A DNA stretch of 64,000 nt from contig NZ_JAHZPJ010000004.1 in NCBI RefSeq assembly GCF_019929345.1, positions 1 to 64,000 on the forward strand. Reading direction: 5' to 3'. Position numbers and translations under genes: made by a program. Below, one piece after another: positions 51,409-60,511 of this stretch. The notes under the pieces are model-generated. The model had not been told where the DNA came from and ran no database searches. It was given only the letters and a program-made list of their open reading frames with translations. How positions within the stretch are numbered: position 1 is the stretch's first letter; each line of letters starts with the position of its first letter. Origin of the DNA: Streptococcus oralis (lineage in GTDB: Bacteria > Bacillota > Bacilli > Lactobacillales > Streptococcaceae).

Positions 51409-52431
51409 TTAGTCCACTTTGACAATCCATCCTTCAGGTGCTTCCACATCACCAAATTGGATACCAGTCAATTCATCATAGAGTTTACGTGTCACAGGAC
51501 CTACTTCTGTTTCACTATAGAAAACATGGAAATCGTCACCGTGTTGGATTCCCCCTATTGGTGAGATAACTGCTGCTGTTCCACAAGCACCTGCCTCTAC
51601 AAAACGATCCAAATTGTCAATCGGAACATCACCTTCGATCGGTGTCAAGCCCAAGCGATGTTCTGCCAAGTAGAGCAAAGAGTACTTGGTAATGGATGGC
51701 AAGATTGATGGGCTTAATGGCGTAACGAATTCGTTGGCTGCTGTAATTCCAAAGAAGTTGGCTGATCCGACTTCCTCAATCTTGGTGTGGGTAGCTGGAT
51801 CTAGGTAGATAACATCTGAAAAATTACGTGATTTTGCCATTTTACCTGGTAGAAGACTGGCAGCATAGTTACCGCCTACCTTGGCGGCTCCTGTACCATT
51901 TGGCGCTGCACGGTCGTATTCATCCTGAATCAAGAAATTAGTTGGAACCAATCCACCTTTAAAGTAGTTACCAACTGGCATAGCAAAGATGGTGAAAATA
52001 TATTCTTCTGCTGGTTTTACCCCGATAATATCTCCAACACCAATTAGAAGCGGACGGAGATAGAGGGTTCCACCCGTTCCGTATGGTGGTACATAATCTT
52101 CATTGGCACGAACAACCGCTTTACAAGCTTCCACAAACATTTCTGTCGAAACTTGAGGCATCAAGAGACGGTCGCAAGTACGTTGCAGACGCTTGGCATT
52201 TTCATCTGGACGAAAGAGTTGGATACTGTCATCCTTAGTACGATAGGCTTTCAAGCCCTCAAACGCTTGCTGTCCATAGTGGAGACTTGGAGAAGACTCT
52301 GAAATATGCAAGGTCGCATCCTCTGTCAACTCTCCTTGATTCCATTGACCATTTTTATAATGAGCGATATAGCGATAAGGTAATTTCATATAAGAAAATC
52401 CAAGATTTTCCCAATCAATTGCAACTGTCAT
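51409..52431 (-). CDS. ilvE: Branched-chain amino acid aminotransferase
   Basis: 340 aa, fold type IV PLP enzyme. Contains HYGQQAFEGLKAYR (about 51-64), the PLP lysine Lys184 in GAAKVGGNYA, and EVGSANFFG near 225. Moves amino groups between Leu/Ile/Val and glutamate. The start at 52431 follows AAAGGAG; a longer frame reaches 52455 before the ribosome site. It lies downstream of parC, as commonly in streptococci. Confidence 0.96.
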   Translation of the reverse strand: MTVAIDWENLGFSYMKLPYRYIAHYKNGQWNQGELTEDATLHISESSPSLHYGQQAFEGLKAYRTKDDSIQLFRPDENAKRLQRTCDRLLMPQVSTEMFVEACKAVVRANEDYVPPYGTGGTLYLRPLLIGVGDIIGVKPAEEYIFTIFAMPVGNYFKGGLVPTNFLIQDEYDRAAPNGTGAAKVGGNYAASLLPGKMAKSRNFSDVIYLDPATHTKIEEVGSANFFGITAANEFVTPLSPSILPSITKYSLLYLAEHRLGLTPIEGDVPIDNLDRFVEAGACGTAAVISPIGGIQHGDDFHVFYSETEVGPVTRKLYDELTGIQFGDVEAPEGWIVKVD

Positions 52432-52531
52432 GTGTTTCTCCTTTATACTATTCAAACTATGTGTTCTATTCTACACTTTTCTAGTAAAATTTCAAGTATT
52501 ATTTGTAATTTTCTGAAAATTTTTTCAACAT

Positions 52532-52562
52532 AAAGAAATCAACCCAGAGGGCTGATTCTTTT
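52532..52562 (-). terminator. Hairpin downstream of parC
   Basis: AATCAGCCC/GGGTTGATT with a 3-nt loop and flanking A/T pairs. The T run on the minus strand is interrupted (TTCTTTATG), so it is a moderate terminator. Confidence 0.6.
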
Positions 52563-55042
52563 TACGAATTTGTTTTATCCTCTTTAAAGACTTCTTTGAG
52601 GTAAGCATCAAAAACTTCTTCATCTGAAATCGTATCTGAGATAAAGCTTCCGTTGCTAGTACGTTCTGACAAGTTGAGGTCTTGCAATCGACTCTCATAG
52701 ATTGTTCCCTTGTTAGATTGAACAAGTAACGTTTGGTCGTTTTCTTCTACTTCTGTACTAAAGAGATCACCAACGAAACCTTGCTCTGCAACTGCTCCTG
52801 CCAAGAAGACACGATGCGGTTTGTTTTTCAACTCACGCAAGACTTGTAGGCCTCGTTTAGCACGGCTGGTCGCTGGAATTTCCTCAATGGAAACGCGTTT
52901 CAAGCTTCCACGTTGGGTCAAGAGGTAGAAGGATGAAGTGTTACAGATAAAGGCAGCCTGAAGTGCATCATCTGCTTTCAGGTTCATAGCCTTGACACCC
53001 ACAGCCTTGGCACCAACAACCGGAACCTCTTCGATATTAAAACGAAGGGCATAACCATTTTGACTAATCAAGAGAACATCATCCAGTTTGATTGGTGCTA
53101 CTGCTACAATCTGGTCTGTCTCGTCTTTGAGCTTAGCATACTTAACAGACTTCGACTTGTAGGTCCGCCATGGAGAGAATTCTTTGCGTTCTACGCGTTT
53201 GATTTGACCAAGGCGAGTTGCTGCAAAGTAGGTTGTCGCATCATCAAACTGATCCACTACTTCTGCATAAAGGATTTCTTCGTTAGTTTCAAAGTTGGTA
53301 ATGGTTTGGCTCAAGTGCTCACCGATATCCTTCCAACGAATATCTGCCAATTCGTGGATTGGTCGATAGATGACATTCCCAAGAGTCGTGAACATCAAGA
53401 GATGCTGGGTTGTCTTGGCAGATTGAACAAAGATCAAACGATCATCATCACGCTTGCCAATTTCTTCCAGCGTAGAAGCTGCAAAGGAACGTGGGCTAGT
53501 ACGCTTGATATAGCCTGCCTTAGTCACGCTGACATAGGTATCTTCCTCGGCAATCAAACTAGCTGTGTCAATCTCGATTGCTTTCGCAGTATCTTCCAAA
53601 GTACTCAAACGTGGAGTCGCAAATTTCTTCTTGACCTCACGGAGTTCTTTCTTCATGAGATTGTACATAGTCCGTTCGTCACCGATGATCGCCGCGAGCA
53701 TTGCAATCTTCTCACTAAGTTCTGCTTCTTCTTCCTGCAAGACAACCACGTCTGTATTGGTCAAACGGTAAAGTTGTAAGGTCACGATAGCTTCAGCCTG
53801 CTCTTCAGTAAACTCATAGCTGACCTTGAGGTTTTCCTTAGCGTCAGCCTTGTTCTCAGAAGCTCGGATAAGGGCAATGACTTCATCCAAAATCGAAATC
53901 ACGCGAATCAAACCTTCGACGATATGGAGACGCTTCTCAGCCTTTTCCTTGTCAAAGCGGGAACGAGCCAAAATCACTTCACGACGGTGGGCGATATAGC
54001 TAGACAGGATTGGGACAATTCCAACTTGACGAGGAGTGAAATTATCAATCGCTACCATGTTAAAGTTGTAATTGATTTGTAAGTCGGTGTATTTGAAGAG
54101 ATAGTTAAGAACCAGCTCGGTATTCGCATCTTTCTTAAGTTCAATAGCGATACGAAGACCGTCACGGTCAGACTCATCACGAACCTCAGCAATACCAGCC
54201 ACCTTGTTATTGACACGAACATCATCTATTTTCTTAACTAGATTAGCCTTATTGATTTCATAAGGAATCTCAGTGATAACGATTTGCTCCTTACCGCCTT
54301 TTAGCTTTTCAATCTCCGTCTTAGAACGAACAACCACGCGCCCTTTCCCAGTTTCATAAGCCTTCTTTATTTCGTCACGCCCTTGGATAATAGCTCCTGT
54401 AGGGAAGTCTGGCCCAGGCAAGAATTCCATGAGTTTGTCCACCTTGGCTGTTGGGTGGTCAATCATGTAAACCGTCGCATCAATAACCTCAGCTAAATTA
54501 TGGGGAGGAATGTCTGTAGCATAACCAGCCGAAATCCCAGTCGAACCATTGACCAAGAGGTTTGGAAATGCTGCTGGCAAAACCGTCGGTTCTTTCTCGG
54601 TATCGTCAAAGTTCCAAGCAAAGGGAACTGTCTTCTTTTCGATATCTTGAAGAAGATAGCCAGCAATCTCAGACAAACGAGCCTCTGTATAACGCATAGC
54701 CGCAGGTGGATCCCCGTCCATGGAACCGTTATTACCGTGCATTTCAACTAGAATTTCACGATTTTTCCAGTCCTGAGACATACGAACCATGGCATCATAT
54801 ATGGAAGAATCACCGTGTGGGTGGAAATTTCCCATGATGTTCCCGACAGACTTGGCCGACTTACGGTAGCTCTTGTCAAAGGTATTTCCATCCTTATTCA
54901 TAGAATAAAGAATACGGCGCTGAACCGGCTTCAATCCATCCCGAATGTCTGGCAAAGCCCGGTCTTGAATGATGTACTTGGAGTAACGACCAAAGCGCTC
55001 TCCCATGATGTCCTCCAGGGACATGTTTTGAATATTACTCAT
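52562..55042 (-). CDS. parC: DNA topoisomerase IV subunit A
   Basis: 826 aa. Breakage-reunion domain with catalytic Tyr118 (AAMRYTEA) and Arg117; C-terminal beta-pinwheel domain. Quinolone-determining positions are Ser79 and Asp83 (GDSSIYDAM), both susceptible type. Gly52 and Asp91 differ from the usual pneumococcal Ser52 and Asn91 and are typical of viridans species. Decatenates chromosomes with ParE. The start at 55042 (MSNIQNMSLED) matches the family but has no clear ribosome site; an in-frame TTG at 55069 is the alternative. Confidence 0.97.
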   Translation of the reverse strand: MSNIQNMSLEDIMGERFGRYSKYIIQDRALPDIRDGLKPVQRRILYSMNKDGNTFDKSYRKSAKSVGNIMGNFHPHGDSSIYDAMVRMSQDWKNREILVEMHGNNGSMDGDPPAAMRYTEARLSEIAGYLLQDIEKKTVPFAWNFDDTEKEPTVLPAAFPNLLVNGSTGISAGYATDIPPHNLAEVIDATVYMIDHPTAKVDKLMEFLPGPDFPTGAIIQGRDEIKKAYETGKGRVVVRSKTEIEKLKGGKEQIVITEIPYEINKANLVKKIDDVRVNNKVAGIAEVRDESDRDGLRIAIELKKDANTELVLNYLFKYTDLQINYNFNMVAIDNFTPRQVGIVPILSSYIAHRREVILARSRFDKEKAEKRLHIVEGLIRVISILDEVIALIRASENKADAKENLKVSYEFTEEQAEAIVTLQLYRLTNTDVVVLQEEEAELSEKIAMLAAIIGDERTMYNLMKKELREVKKKFATPRLSTLEDTAKAIEIDTASLIAEEDTYVSVTKAGYIKRTSPRSFAASTLEEIGKRDDDRLIFVQSAKTTQHLLMFTTLGNVIYRPIHELADIRWKDIGEHLSQTITNFETNEEILYAEVVDQFDDATTYFAATRLGQIKRVERKEFSPWRTYKSKSVKYAKLKDETDQIVAVAPIKLDDVLLISQNGYALRFNIEEVPVVGAKAVGVKAMNLKADDALQAAFICNTSSFYLLTQRGSLKRVSIEEIPATSRAKRGLQVLRELKNKPHRVFLAGAVAEQGFVGDLFSTEVEENDQTLLVQSNKGTIYESRLQDLNLSERTSNGSFISDTISDEEVFDAYLKEVFKEDKTNS

Positions 55043-55247
55043 ATAGGATACAGAGCCCGTAAAATACAAAGGAAATTTATCTTTTTCACACAGTATTTAG
55101 GGCGTGTTCAACTCCTTTCAAAGAATGTAGAGTAGGTTTTTATAGAATAAGGGATAATTTACAGAAATTAGTCCCGTGTTCAGTTACTATATATAACTAA
55201 ACTATCTTTTCTGTAGTTTAATCTTTTAAATTATATACTTTATTTAG

Positions 55248-56102
55248 TTAGTGATTTGAAAGTCTCTCCTCAGCATACTGAATCATCTTCTCAGCTACTT
55301 CTTTATCGTAGTTAAATCCCATTTTTTGAGCAAGGGACTGAGCCTCTTGGTGGAAAAGGTCCATCGTAGCAAACAAAGATTGAGTGATTTTGTCACTACT
55401 TGAAAAATCAAGTAGATTTGAGAATTCCTTCTCTTTCTCAGCAGGCAAGTAGCTAAAGAGATACTTGTAGTTCTTGCCAACATCAACCGTGCCCCTATCA
55501 CTTGCTACCTGCCAAGCCAATACCTTCAAGAGTTCTTGGTGACAAATGCCGTAGAGATGGTCAGTGGCATAGAGAAGTTGCTTGCGACGAATACCCTTAA
55601 CCACATAGGCGGAAACCCACCAAAATTCGTTACAAGCTTTTTCAAAATCTGTCTGACTAGCTGGACTTGTCCAGTAACGCTGAGAATTTGGAGAATAAGG
55701 CGTAAACAAATCCTTAGTGTCCTCCAGCACCGTGAAATCAGCTTCGCTATCCACCCACTCTTGGATGTGACTTTTGGGGCAGAGGGTCAAATCAATCCGA
55801 TTTCCATCTTCAAATAGCATCAGATAAAGTCGACGGTTGCCTAGGACATTATGCTGCTCAATGATACGAGTGCCAAACTGGTCTAACCAAGAAAGGTCAC
55901 TCGTCAAATTATCTAAGTCGTCCACGACATAAACAACATCATAGTCTTGAAACTCGTCTTTTGGCGCTTTTGTATCAGTCCGTGAACCAGACATGGCGAC
56001 AGCCTCAACTTGTAAAGTTTTAGCAGTCTGTGAAATCAACCTCAGCATTTGCACATGACTTCTATATTTTCTGCACCTATCTTTTATAGAATTATTTTTC
56101 AT
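55248..56102 (-). CDS. ant: Aminoglycoside adenylyltransferase-like protein between parE and parC
   Basis: 284 aa of the streptomycin 6-adenylyltransferase (AadE/ANT(6)) family. Nucleotidyltransferase motif GSR (39-41) followed by KDEFQDYDVVYVV with Asp53 and Asp55, a further RIDLTL aspartate, and NEFWWVSAYVVKGIRRK near 160 as in AadE. A chromosomal ant gene at exactly this parE-parC position is known from S. mitis and S. oralis and marks interspecies recombinants. Whether it confers resistance is uncertain. The first 18 residues are atypical; a GTG at 56054 or ATG at 56048 may be the real start. Overlaps the upstream gene by 11 nt. Confidence 0.9.
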   Translation of the reverse strand: MKNNSIKDRCRKYRSHVQMLRLISQTAKTLQVEAVAMSGSRTDTKAPKDEFQDYDVVYVVDDLDNLTSDLSWLDQFGTRIIEQHNVLGNRRLYLMLFEDGNRIDLTLCPKSHIQEWVDSEADFTVLEDTKDLFTPYSPNSQRYWTSPASQTDFEKACNEFWWVSAYVVKGIRRKQLLYATDHLYGICHQELLKVLAWQVASDRGTVDVGKNYKYLFSYLPAEKEKEFSNLLDFSSSDKITQSLFATMDLFHQEAQSLAQKMGFNYDKEVAEKMIQYAEERLSNH

Positions 56103-56634
56103 TGCCGTCTTGCTCCTCTTGTTTTTGGATGCCTCGTATTCTTTTCATCTCAAGTTCGCCTACTATCAATTGGATAGTTGAACAAATCCCTAAAAAAATA
56201 AAAATATAACAAATAGATATTATGTTACTTCTTTGGTGTTTTACTATCATTTCCCATAGAACAAATATATTTACCAATGAAAGGAGAAAAATGAAGGTGG
56301 CATTCAATCGAAGTACTATAGCAAATTTGCTCTTAAAATGCCTACAATGGATTACGCTCTTATATAGAGTATAAAATGAATAAACAATCATCAAGGGGGC
56401 GAAATAGTCATGATAAAACAAAATAAATTTTAACCCAATAAATCTTAACCCATAGTAATAGTTACCTTCCACTGGTATATTTGATAGACAGACACCAATA
56501 GTTAAAATGGACAGTAAAAACAGGGATATTGAACGAGCATACTCTTTTCTCCCCAAGTTGGAGATTAAATTACTTATAATTCCAAAAATTACTATGACAA
56601 CAACGAAAATAGAAATTATAGATTCACTACTCAT
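56092..56634 (-). CDS. Membrane protein, unknown
   Basis: 180 aa with about five hydrophobic segments (5-24, 34-50, 63-88, 106-128, 136-155) and a charged C-terminal tail (EEQDGNEK). Not recognised. The stop overlaps the start of the ant-like gene, so they are co-transcribed. No strong ribosome site precedes the ATG. Confidence 0.65.
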   Translation of the reverse strand: MSSESIISIFVVVIVIFGIISNLISNLGRKEYARSISLFLLSILTIGVCLSNIPVEGNYYYGLRFIGLKFILFYHDYFAPLMIVYSFYTLYKSVIHCRHFKSKFAIVLRLNATFIFLLSLVNIFVLWEMIVKHQRSNIISICYIFIFLGICSTIQLIVGELEMKRIRGIQKQEEQDGNEK

Positions 56635-56701
56635 TACTGAACCTCCATTAGTTCTATATATTATTTACACAACAAATGTGATAATCATTTTTACTTGAAC
56701 T

Positions 56702-56830
56702 TTATAACTCCCCTGTCTGGTAAAGGTTATACCCTTCGTAATAATATGAAGCATCCATACCCTTAAAGAAACGGGTCTGAGTAAGGTCATCCGTCAGATT
56801 ATTGAGGAGGAGATACTTGAGTTCTTTCCA
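56702..56830 (-). pseudogene. Orphan C-terminal gene fragment
   Basis: An open stretch reading WKELKYLLLNNLTDDLTQTR, then FFKGMDASYYYEGYNLYQTG and stop, with no start codon. Composition looks protein-like. Probably the end of a decayed gene; family not recognised. Confidence 0.5.
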
Positions 56831-56848
56831 GCGTCAACTTTTAAAGTT

Positions 56849-56992
56849 TTAACTGTTCCTAAAATCAGTCCAAGCATTTAGGGTTCTGTTCTCATATTTC
56901 TCTCCTTCATCACTTAGAGCTGTTTGAAATTCTTTTTCATTATAAATCGTAAACCATTTGCCATCTCTTACATAATCTAAGCAATTAATCAC
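56849..56992 (-). pseudogene. Short ORF or second fragment of the decayed gene
   Basis: From a GTG at 56992: INCLDYVRDGKWFTIYNEKE, then FQTALSDEGEKYENR, ending DFRNS and stop (47 aa). AGGG precedes the GTG. Protein-like, in a different frame from the fragment at 56702-56830. Either a small gene or another part of the same decayed gene. Confidence 0.4.
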
Positions 56993-57020
56993 TATTCCCT
57001 ACCAAAAAGTATTCTGTGTC

Positions 57021-57497
57021 TTACTGATTTCGTTTGGTGTAATGGAGATAGAGAGGAGGAAGATAGGAAACTAGAATCATCAAAATCATTACCAAGAATG
57101 TCAACAGATGGATCTGAACTAAATTTACCACATACGATCCCAGAACACCTACAGATAGGGGACCTAAAATATAGGATAGGAAAATCAAAAAAGCCTTCCA
57201 CCGTTTCTCCGGATAGACGTAACACAATCGAATAAGTGTGTAGATTAAGGCTCCTGCTATCAAAGGAAAACCAAATAAAATCATGACAAAGGATGCCACT
57301 AAAGAACCGGATTCTGACGAATCCATATTGAATAAAAGCATCAAGATCATAAATAAAGTAAATACAATCGGTGCATATAATCCTTGGAAACTTTTTTTTC
57401 GACTGTTAATGTAGAATGCAAGAATAGCCGAGGGTAAAGAAACTAAGAAAATCAAACCCAAGTAACTACCAAAAATCGAATGTCCTGAATCAACCAT
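57021..57497 (-). CDS. Membrane protein downstream of parE, unknown
   Basis: 158 aa with four to five hydrophobic helices (about 8-28, 40-57, 66-90, 100-122, 126-150). Not recognised. AAGGGG lies 10 nt before ATG and the start is 12 nt after the parE stop, so it is in the parE transcript. Confidence 0.7.
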   Translation of the reverse strand: MVDSGHSIFGSYLGLIFLVSLPSAILAFYINSRKKSFQGLYAPIVFTLFMILMLLFNMDSSESGSLVASFVMILFGFPLIAGALIYTLIRLCYVYPEKRWKAFLIFLSYILGPLSVGVLGSYVVNLVQIHLLTFLVMILMILVSYLPPLYLHYTKRNQ

Positions 57498-57509
57498 TAT
57501 TCATGCCCC

Positions 57510-59453
57510 TTAAAACACTGTCGCTTCTTCCAGCGTAAACTTGACATTATCCTCAATCCACTTACGGCGTGGTTCGACCTTGTCTCCCATGAGGACATTG
57601 ACACGACGTTCAGCGCGTGCTAGGTCTTCGATGGTGACACGGATGAGGGTACGGGTTTCAGGATTCATAGTCGTCTCCCAGAGTTGGTCCGCATTCATCT
57701 CACCAAGACCTTTGTAGCGTTGGATAGTGGCTCCTTTGCCAAATTGCTTGCGGAGTTCTTCTAGCTCTCCGTCCGTCCAAGCATAAGCTACTTCTTCTTT
57801 CTTGCCTTTGCCTTTGGACATCTTGTAAAGAGGCGGAAGGGCGATATAGACATGTCCTGCCTCGACTAGCGGACGCATGTAGCGGTAGAAGAATGTTAAA
57901 AGAAGAGTTTGGATATGGGCACCATCCGTATCCGCATCGGTCATGATAATGATCTTGTCATAGTTGGCATCTTCAATAGAGAAGTCTGCTCCCACACCCG
58001 CACCAATTGTGTAAATCATGGTGTTGATTTCTTCATTTTTGAGGATATCCGCCATCTTGGCTTTAGCTGTATTGATGACCTTCCCACGAAGGGGCAAGAT
58101 AGCCTGGAACTTACGGTCACGGCCTTGCTTGGCAGAACCACCGGCAGAATCTCCTTCGACTAGGTAGAGCTCGTTCTTTGCTGGATTTTTAGACTGGGCT
58201 GGGGTCAATTTCCCAGACAACAAGCCCTTGTCTTTCTTGTTTTTCTTACCATTTCGGCTCTCATCACGCGCCCTGCGAGCCGCTTCACGGGCATCACGCG
58301 CCTTGATAGCCTTGCGAATAAGATTGGAAGCCAGTTCACCATTTTCCATGAGGAAGAAAGTCAACTTATCAGCCACAATTCCATCCACAACTGGACGAGC
58401 TAGTGGACTTCCAAGTTTGTCCTTGGTCTGACCTTCAAACTGGAGGTGTTCTTCCGGAACTAGAATAGAAAGAACAGCTGCTAGTCCCTCACGGTAGTCT
58501 GACCCTTCAAGATTTTTATCTTTTTCCTTGAGAAGTCCCGTCTTACGCGCGTAGTCATTCATGACCTTAGTAATGGCTGACTTGAGTCCTGTCTCATGAG
58601 TTCCACCGTCCTTAGTACGAACGTTATTGACAAAGGATAGAATGTTATCTGAGAATCCATCATTGTACTGGAGGGCAACTTCCACTTGGAAACCATTGTC
58701 TTCGCCTTCAAAATATAGGACTGGCGTCAAGATTTCCTTGTCTTCATTGAGGTAAGAAACAAAGTCTTGTACCCCGTTCTCATAATGGAATTCGATTGCT
58801 TCATCTGTTCGCTTATCTGTCAAAGACAAGGTAACATTTTTTAAGAGAAAGGCTGACTCATTGAGTCGTTCTGAAATGGTATTGTACTTGAAGTCAGTCG
58901 TAGAAAAAATCGTTGCGTCAGGCATGAAAGTGACTTTGGTACCGGTCTTAGACTTGGGAGCTGTACCAATTTTCTTCAAGGTTGTAACAGGTTTTCCACC
59001 ATTTTCAAAACGTTGCTTGTAGACTGTACCGTCACGGGTGATTTCAACTTCCAGCCAACTTGATAGGGCATTAACAACGGAAGAACCGACTCCGTGGAGA
59101 CCACCAGATGTTTTGTAGCCACCTTGACCGAATTTTCCTCCAGCGTGGAGAATGGTAAAGATAACCTCAACGGTTGGAATTCCCATGGCGTGCATCCCAG
59201 TCGGCATCCCTCGACCATGGTCCTCTACTGTCAAACTTCCGTCTTTATTGATGGTCACATCAATGCGGTCACCAAATCCAGACAAGGCTTCATCGACAGC
59301 ATTGTCCACAATTTCCCAGACTAGGTGATGGAGACCAGCACCGTCAGTCGATCCAATATACATCCCCGGACGTTTACGAACCGCATCCAACCCTTCTAGC
59401 ACCTGAATGGCGTCATCATTATAGTTATTAATATTGATTTCCTTTTTTGACAC
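57510..59453 (-). CDS. parE: DNA topoisomerase IV subunit B
   Basis: 647 aa. GHKL ATPase domain ([13 protein letters not shown] near 47-59, [16 protein letters not shown] near 117), transducer domain, and TOPRIM domain with EGDSAGGS (Asp435) and DADTDGAH. Quinolone-related positions Asp435, Pro454 and Ile460 carry susceptible or common residues. The start is GTG at 59453 with GGAGG 7 nt upstream. Provides ATP-driven gate closure for ParC. Divergent from plsY. Confidence 0.97.
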   Translation of the reverse strand: MSKKEININNYNDDAIQVLEGLDAVRKRPGMYIGSTDGAGLHHLVWEIVDNAVDEALSGFGDRIDVTINKDGSLTVEDHGRGMPTGMHAMGIPTVEVIFTILHAGGKFGQGGYKTSGGLHGVGSSVVNALSSWLEVEITRDGTVYKQRFENGGKPVTTLKKIGTAPKSKTGTKVTFMPDATIFSTTDFKYNTISERLNESAFLLKNVTLSLTDKRTDEAIEFHYENGVQDFVSYLNEDKEILTPVLYFEGEDNGFQVEVALQYNDGFSDNILSFVNNVRTKDGGTHETGLKSAITKVMNDYARKTGLLKEKDKNLEGSDYREGLAAVLSILVPEEHLQFEGQTKDKLGSPLARPVVDGIVADKLTFFLMENGELASNLIRKAIKARDAREAARRARDESRNGKKNKKDKGLLSGKLTPAQSKNPAKNELYLVEGDSAGGSAKQGRDRKFQAILPLRGKVINTAKAKMADILKNEEINTMIYTIGAGVGADFSIEDANYDKIIIMTDADTDGAHIQTLLLTFFYRYMRPLVEAGHVYIALPPLYKMSKGKGKKEEVAYAWTDGELEELRKQFGKGATIQRYKGLGEMNADQLWETTMNPETRTLIRVTIEDLARAERRVNVLMGDKVEPRRKWIEDNVKFTLEEATVF

Positions 59454-59573
59454 AAGGAACCTCCTATTTGTTCATCTTTTCTATTTTACAGGTTTTCTGG
59501 GTATTTTGCAAAGTTTTTCCCATTCAGCTGTCACAATTTCACAAGAGATTCTCAACCTTTCTACAGCATTTCA

Positions 59574-59582
59574 TGGTATAAT
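59574..59582 (+). promoter_or_regulatory. Extended -10 promoter of plsY (leaderless)
   Basis: TGGTATAAT ends 6 nt before the plsY ATG; same layout as tex. Confidence 0.65.
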
Positions 59583-59588
59583 AGGTCT

Positions 59589-60230
59589 ATGATGACATTT
59601 GTATTATTAATTTTAGCTTATCTACTAGGTTCGATTCCGTCTGGTCTTTGGATTGGACAAATCTTCTTTCAAACAAATCTGCGTGAACATGGTTCTGGAA
59701 ACACCGGAACAACCAATACTTTCCGAATTTTAGGCAAGAAAGCGGGTATGGCAACCTTTGTGATTGACTTCTTTAAAGGAACCTTGGCCACTCTCCTTCC
59801 AATCTTCTTCCATTTGCAAGGAATCTCACCTCTCGTCTTTGGTCTTTTGGCTGTCATTGGACATACCTTTCCTATCTTTGCAGGCTTTAAAGGTGGTAAG
59901 GCTGTCGCAACCAGTGCTGGAGTGATTTTCGGATTTGCGCCTATTTTCTGTCTCTATCTAGCAATCGTATTCTTTGGAAGCCTCTATCTAGGTAGTATGA
60001 TTTCACTGTCTAGCGTTGCCGCTTCTATAGCAGCCGTTATCGGAGTTTTACTATTTCCACTATTTAGTTTTATCCTGAGCAGCTACGACCCTCTCTTCAT
60101 CGCTATTATCCTAGCACTTGCTAGCTTGATTATCATTCGTCACAAGGATAATATCACACGTATCAAAAATAAAACTGAAAATCTAGTCCCTTGGGGATTG
60201 AACCTAACACAACAAAATCCTAAAAAATAA
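59589..60230 (+). CDS. plsY: Acyl-phosphate:glycerol-3-phosphate acyltransferase
   Basis: 213 aa, about five membrane helices. Family motifs: GSIPSG (14-19), [15 protein letters not shown] (about 33-47), and [21 protein letters not shown] (about 91-111). Makes lysophosphatidic acid from acyl-phosphate, the first step of phospholipid synthesis. Two tandem ATGs start the frame and no ribosome site is present. Ends at the long inverted repeat that may terminate it. Confidence 0.96.
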   Translation: MMTFVLLILAYLLGSIPSGLWIGQIFFQTNLREHGSGNTGTTNTFRILGKKAGMATFVIDFFKGTLATLLPIFFHLQGISPLVFGLLAVIGHTFPIFAGFKGGKAVATSAGVIFGFAPIFCLYLAIVFFGSLYLGSMISLSSVAASIAAVIGVLLFPLFSFILSSYDPLFIAIILALASLIIIRHKDNITRIKNKTENLVPWGLNLTQQNPKK

Positions 60231-60280
60231 GGCTCTATAATTTCTGTAGTGGGTAAATACCCTATAGATATTATAGAGTC
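60231..60280 (+). repeat. 50-bp near-perfect inverted repeat after plsY
   Basis: Arms of 25 and 23 nt: GGCTCTATAAT...GTAGTGGGTA pairs with TACCC...ATTATAGAGTC around a 2-nt centre. It begins directly at the plsY stop and is followed by TTTTATAG, so it probably acts as terminator. The outer sequence GGCTCT...GTAGTGGGT resembles ISL3-family terminal repeats, so it may be two IS ends brought together. Confidence 0.65.
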
Positions 60281-60311
60281 TGTTTTATAGAAAATCGTCA
60301 ACGTCCCTCAA

Positions 60312-60506
60312 TTACCTTATTCCAACGCCAAATTAGAAGCGACCAATAATCTCATTAAACTCATCAAACGCAATGCTTTTGGTTTTCGAAACTTTGAAAA
60401 CTTCAAAAAAAGGATTTTCATCGCTCTCAACATCAAAAAAGAAAGGAAGAAATCCGTCCTTTCTCGATCTTAGCTGACTTCAACCCACTACAGTTGACAA
60501 TGAGCC
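60312..60506 (+). mobile_element. 3' remnant of an ISL3-family (IS1167-like) insertion sequence
   Basis: In frame on the plus strand: LPYSNAKLEATNNLIK, then LIKRNAFGFRNFENFKKR, ending KKERKKSVLSRS and a TAG stop at 60471-60473. This is the C-terminus of the IS1167-type transposase. The terminal inverted repeat CCCACTACAGTTGACAATGA is at 60484-60503. The rest of the element is gone. It ends 5 nt before the helicase stop codon. Confidence 0.85.
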
Positions 60507-60511
60507 AGTTT

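Noticed and set aside
53060..53779. 239-aa plus-strand ORF
   Set aside because: Antisense shadow of parC.
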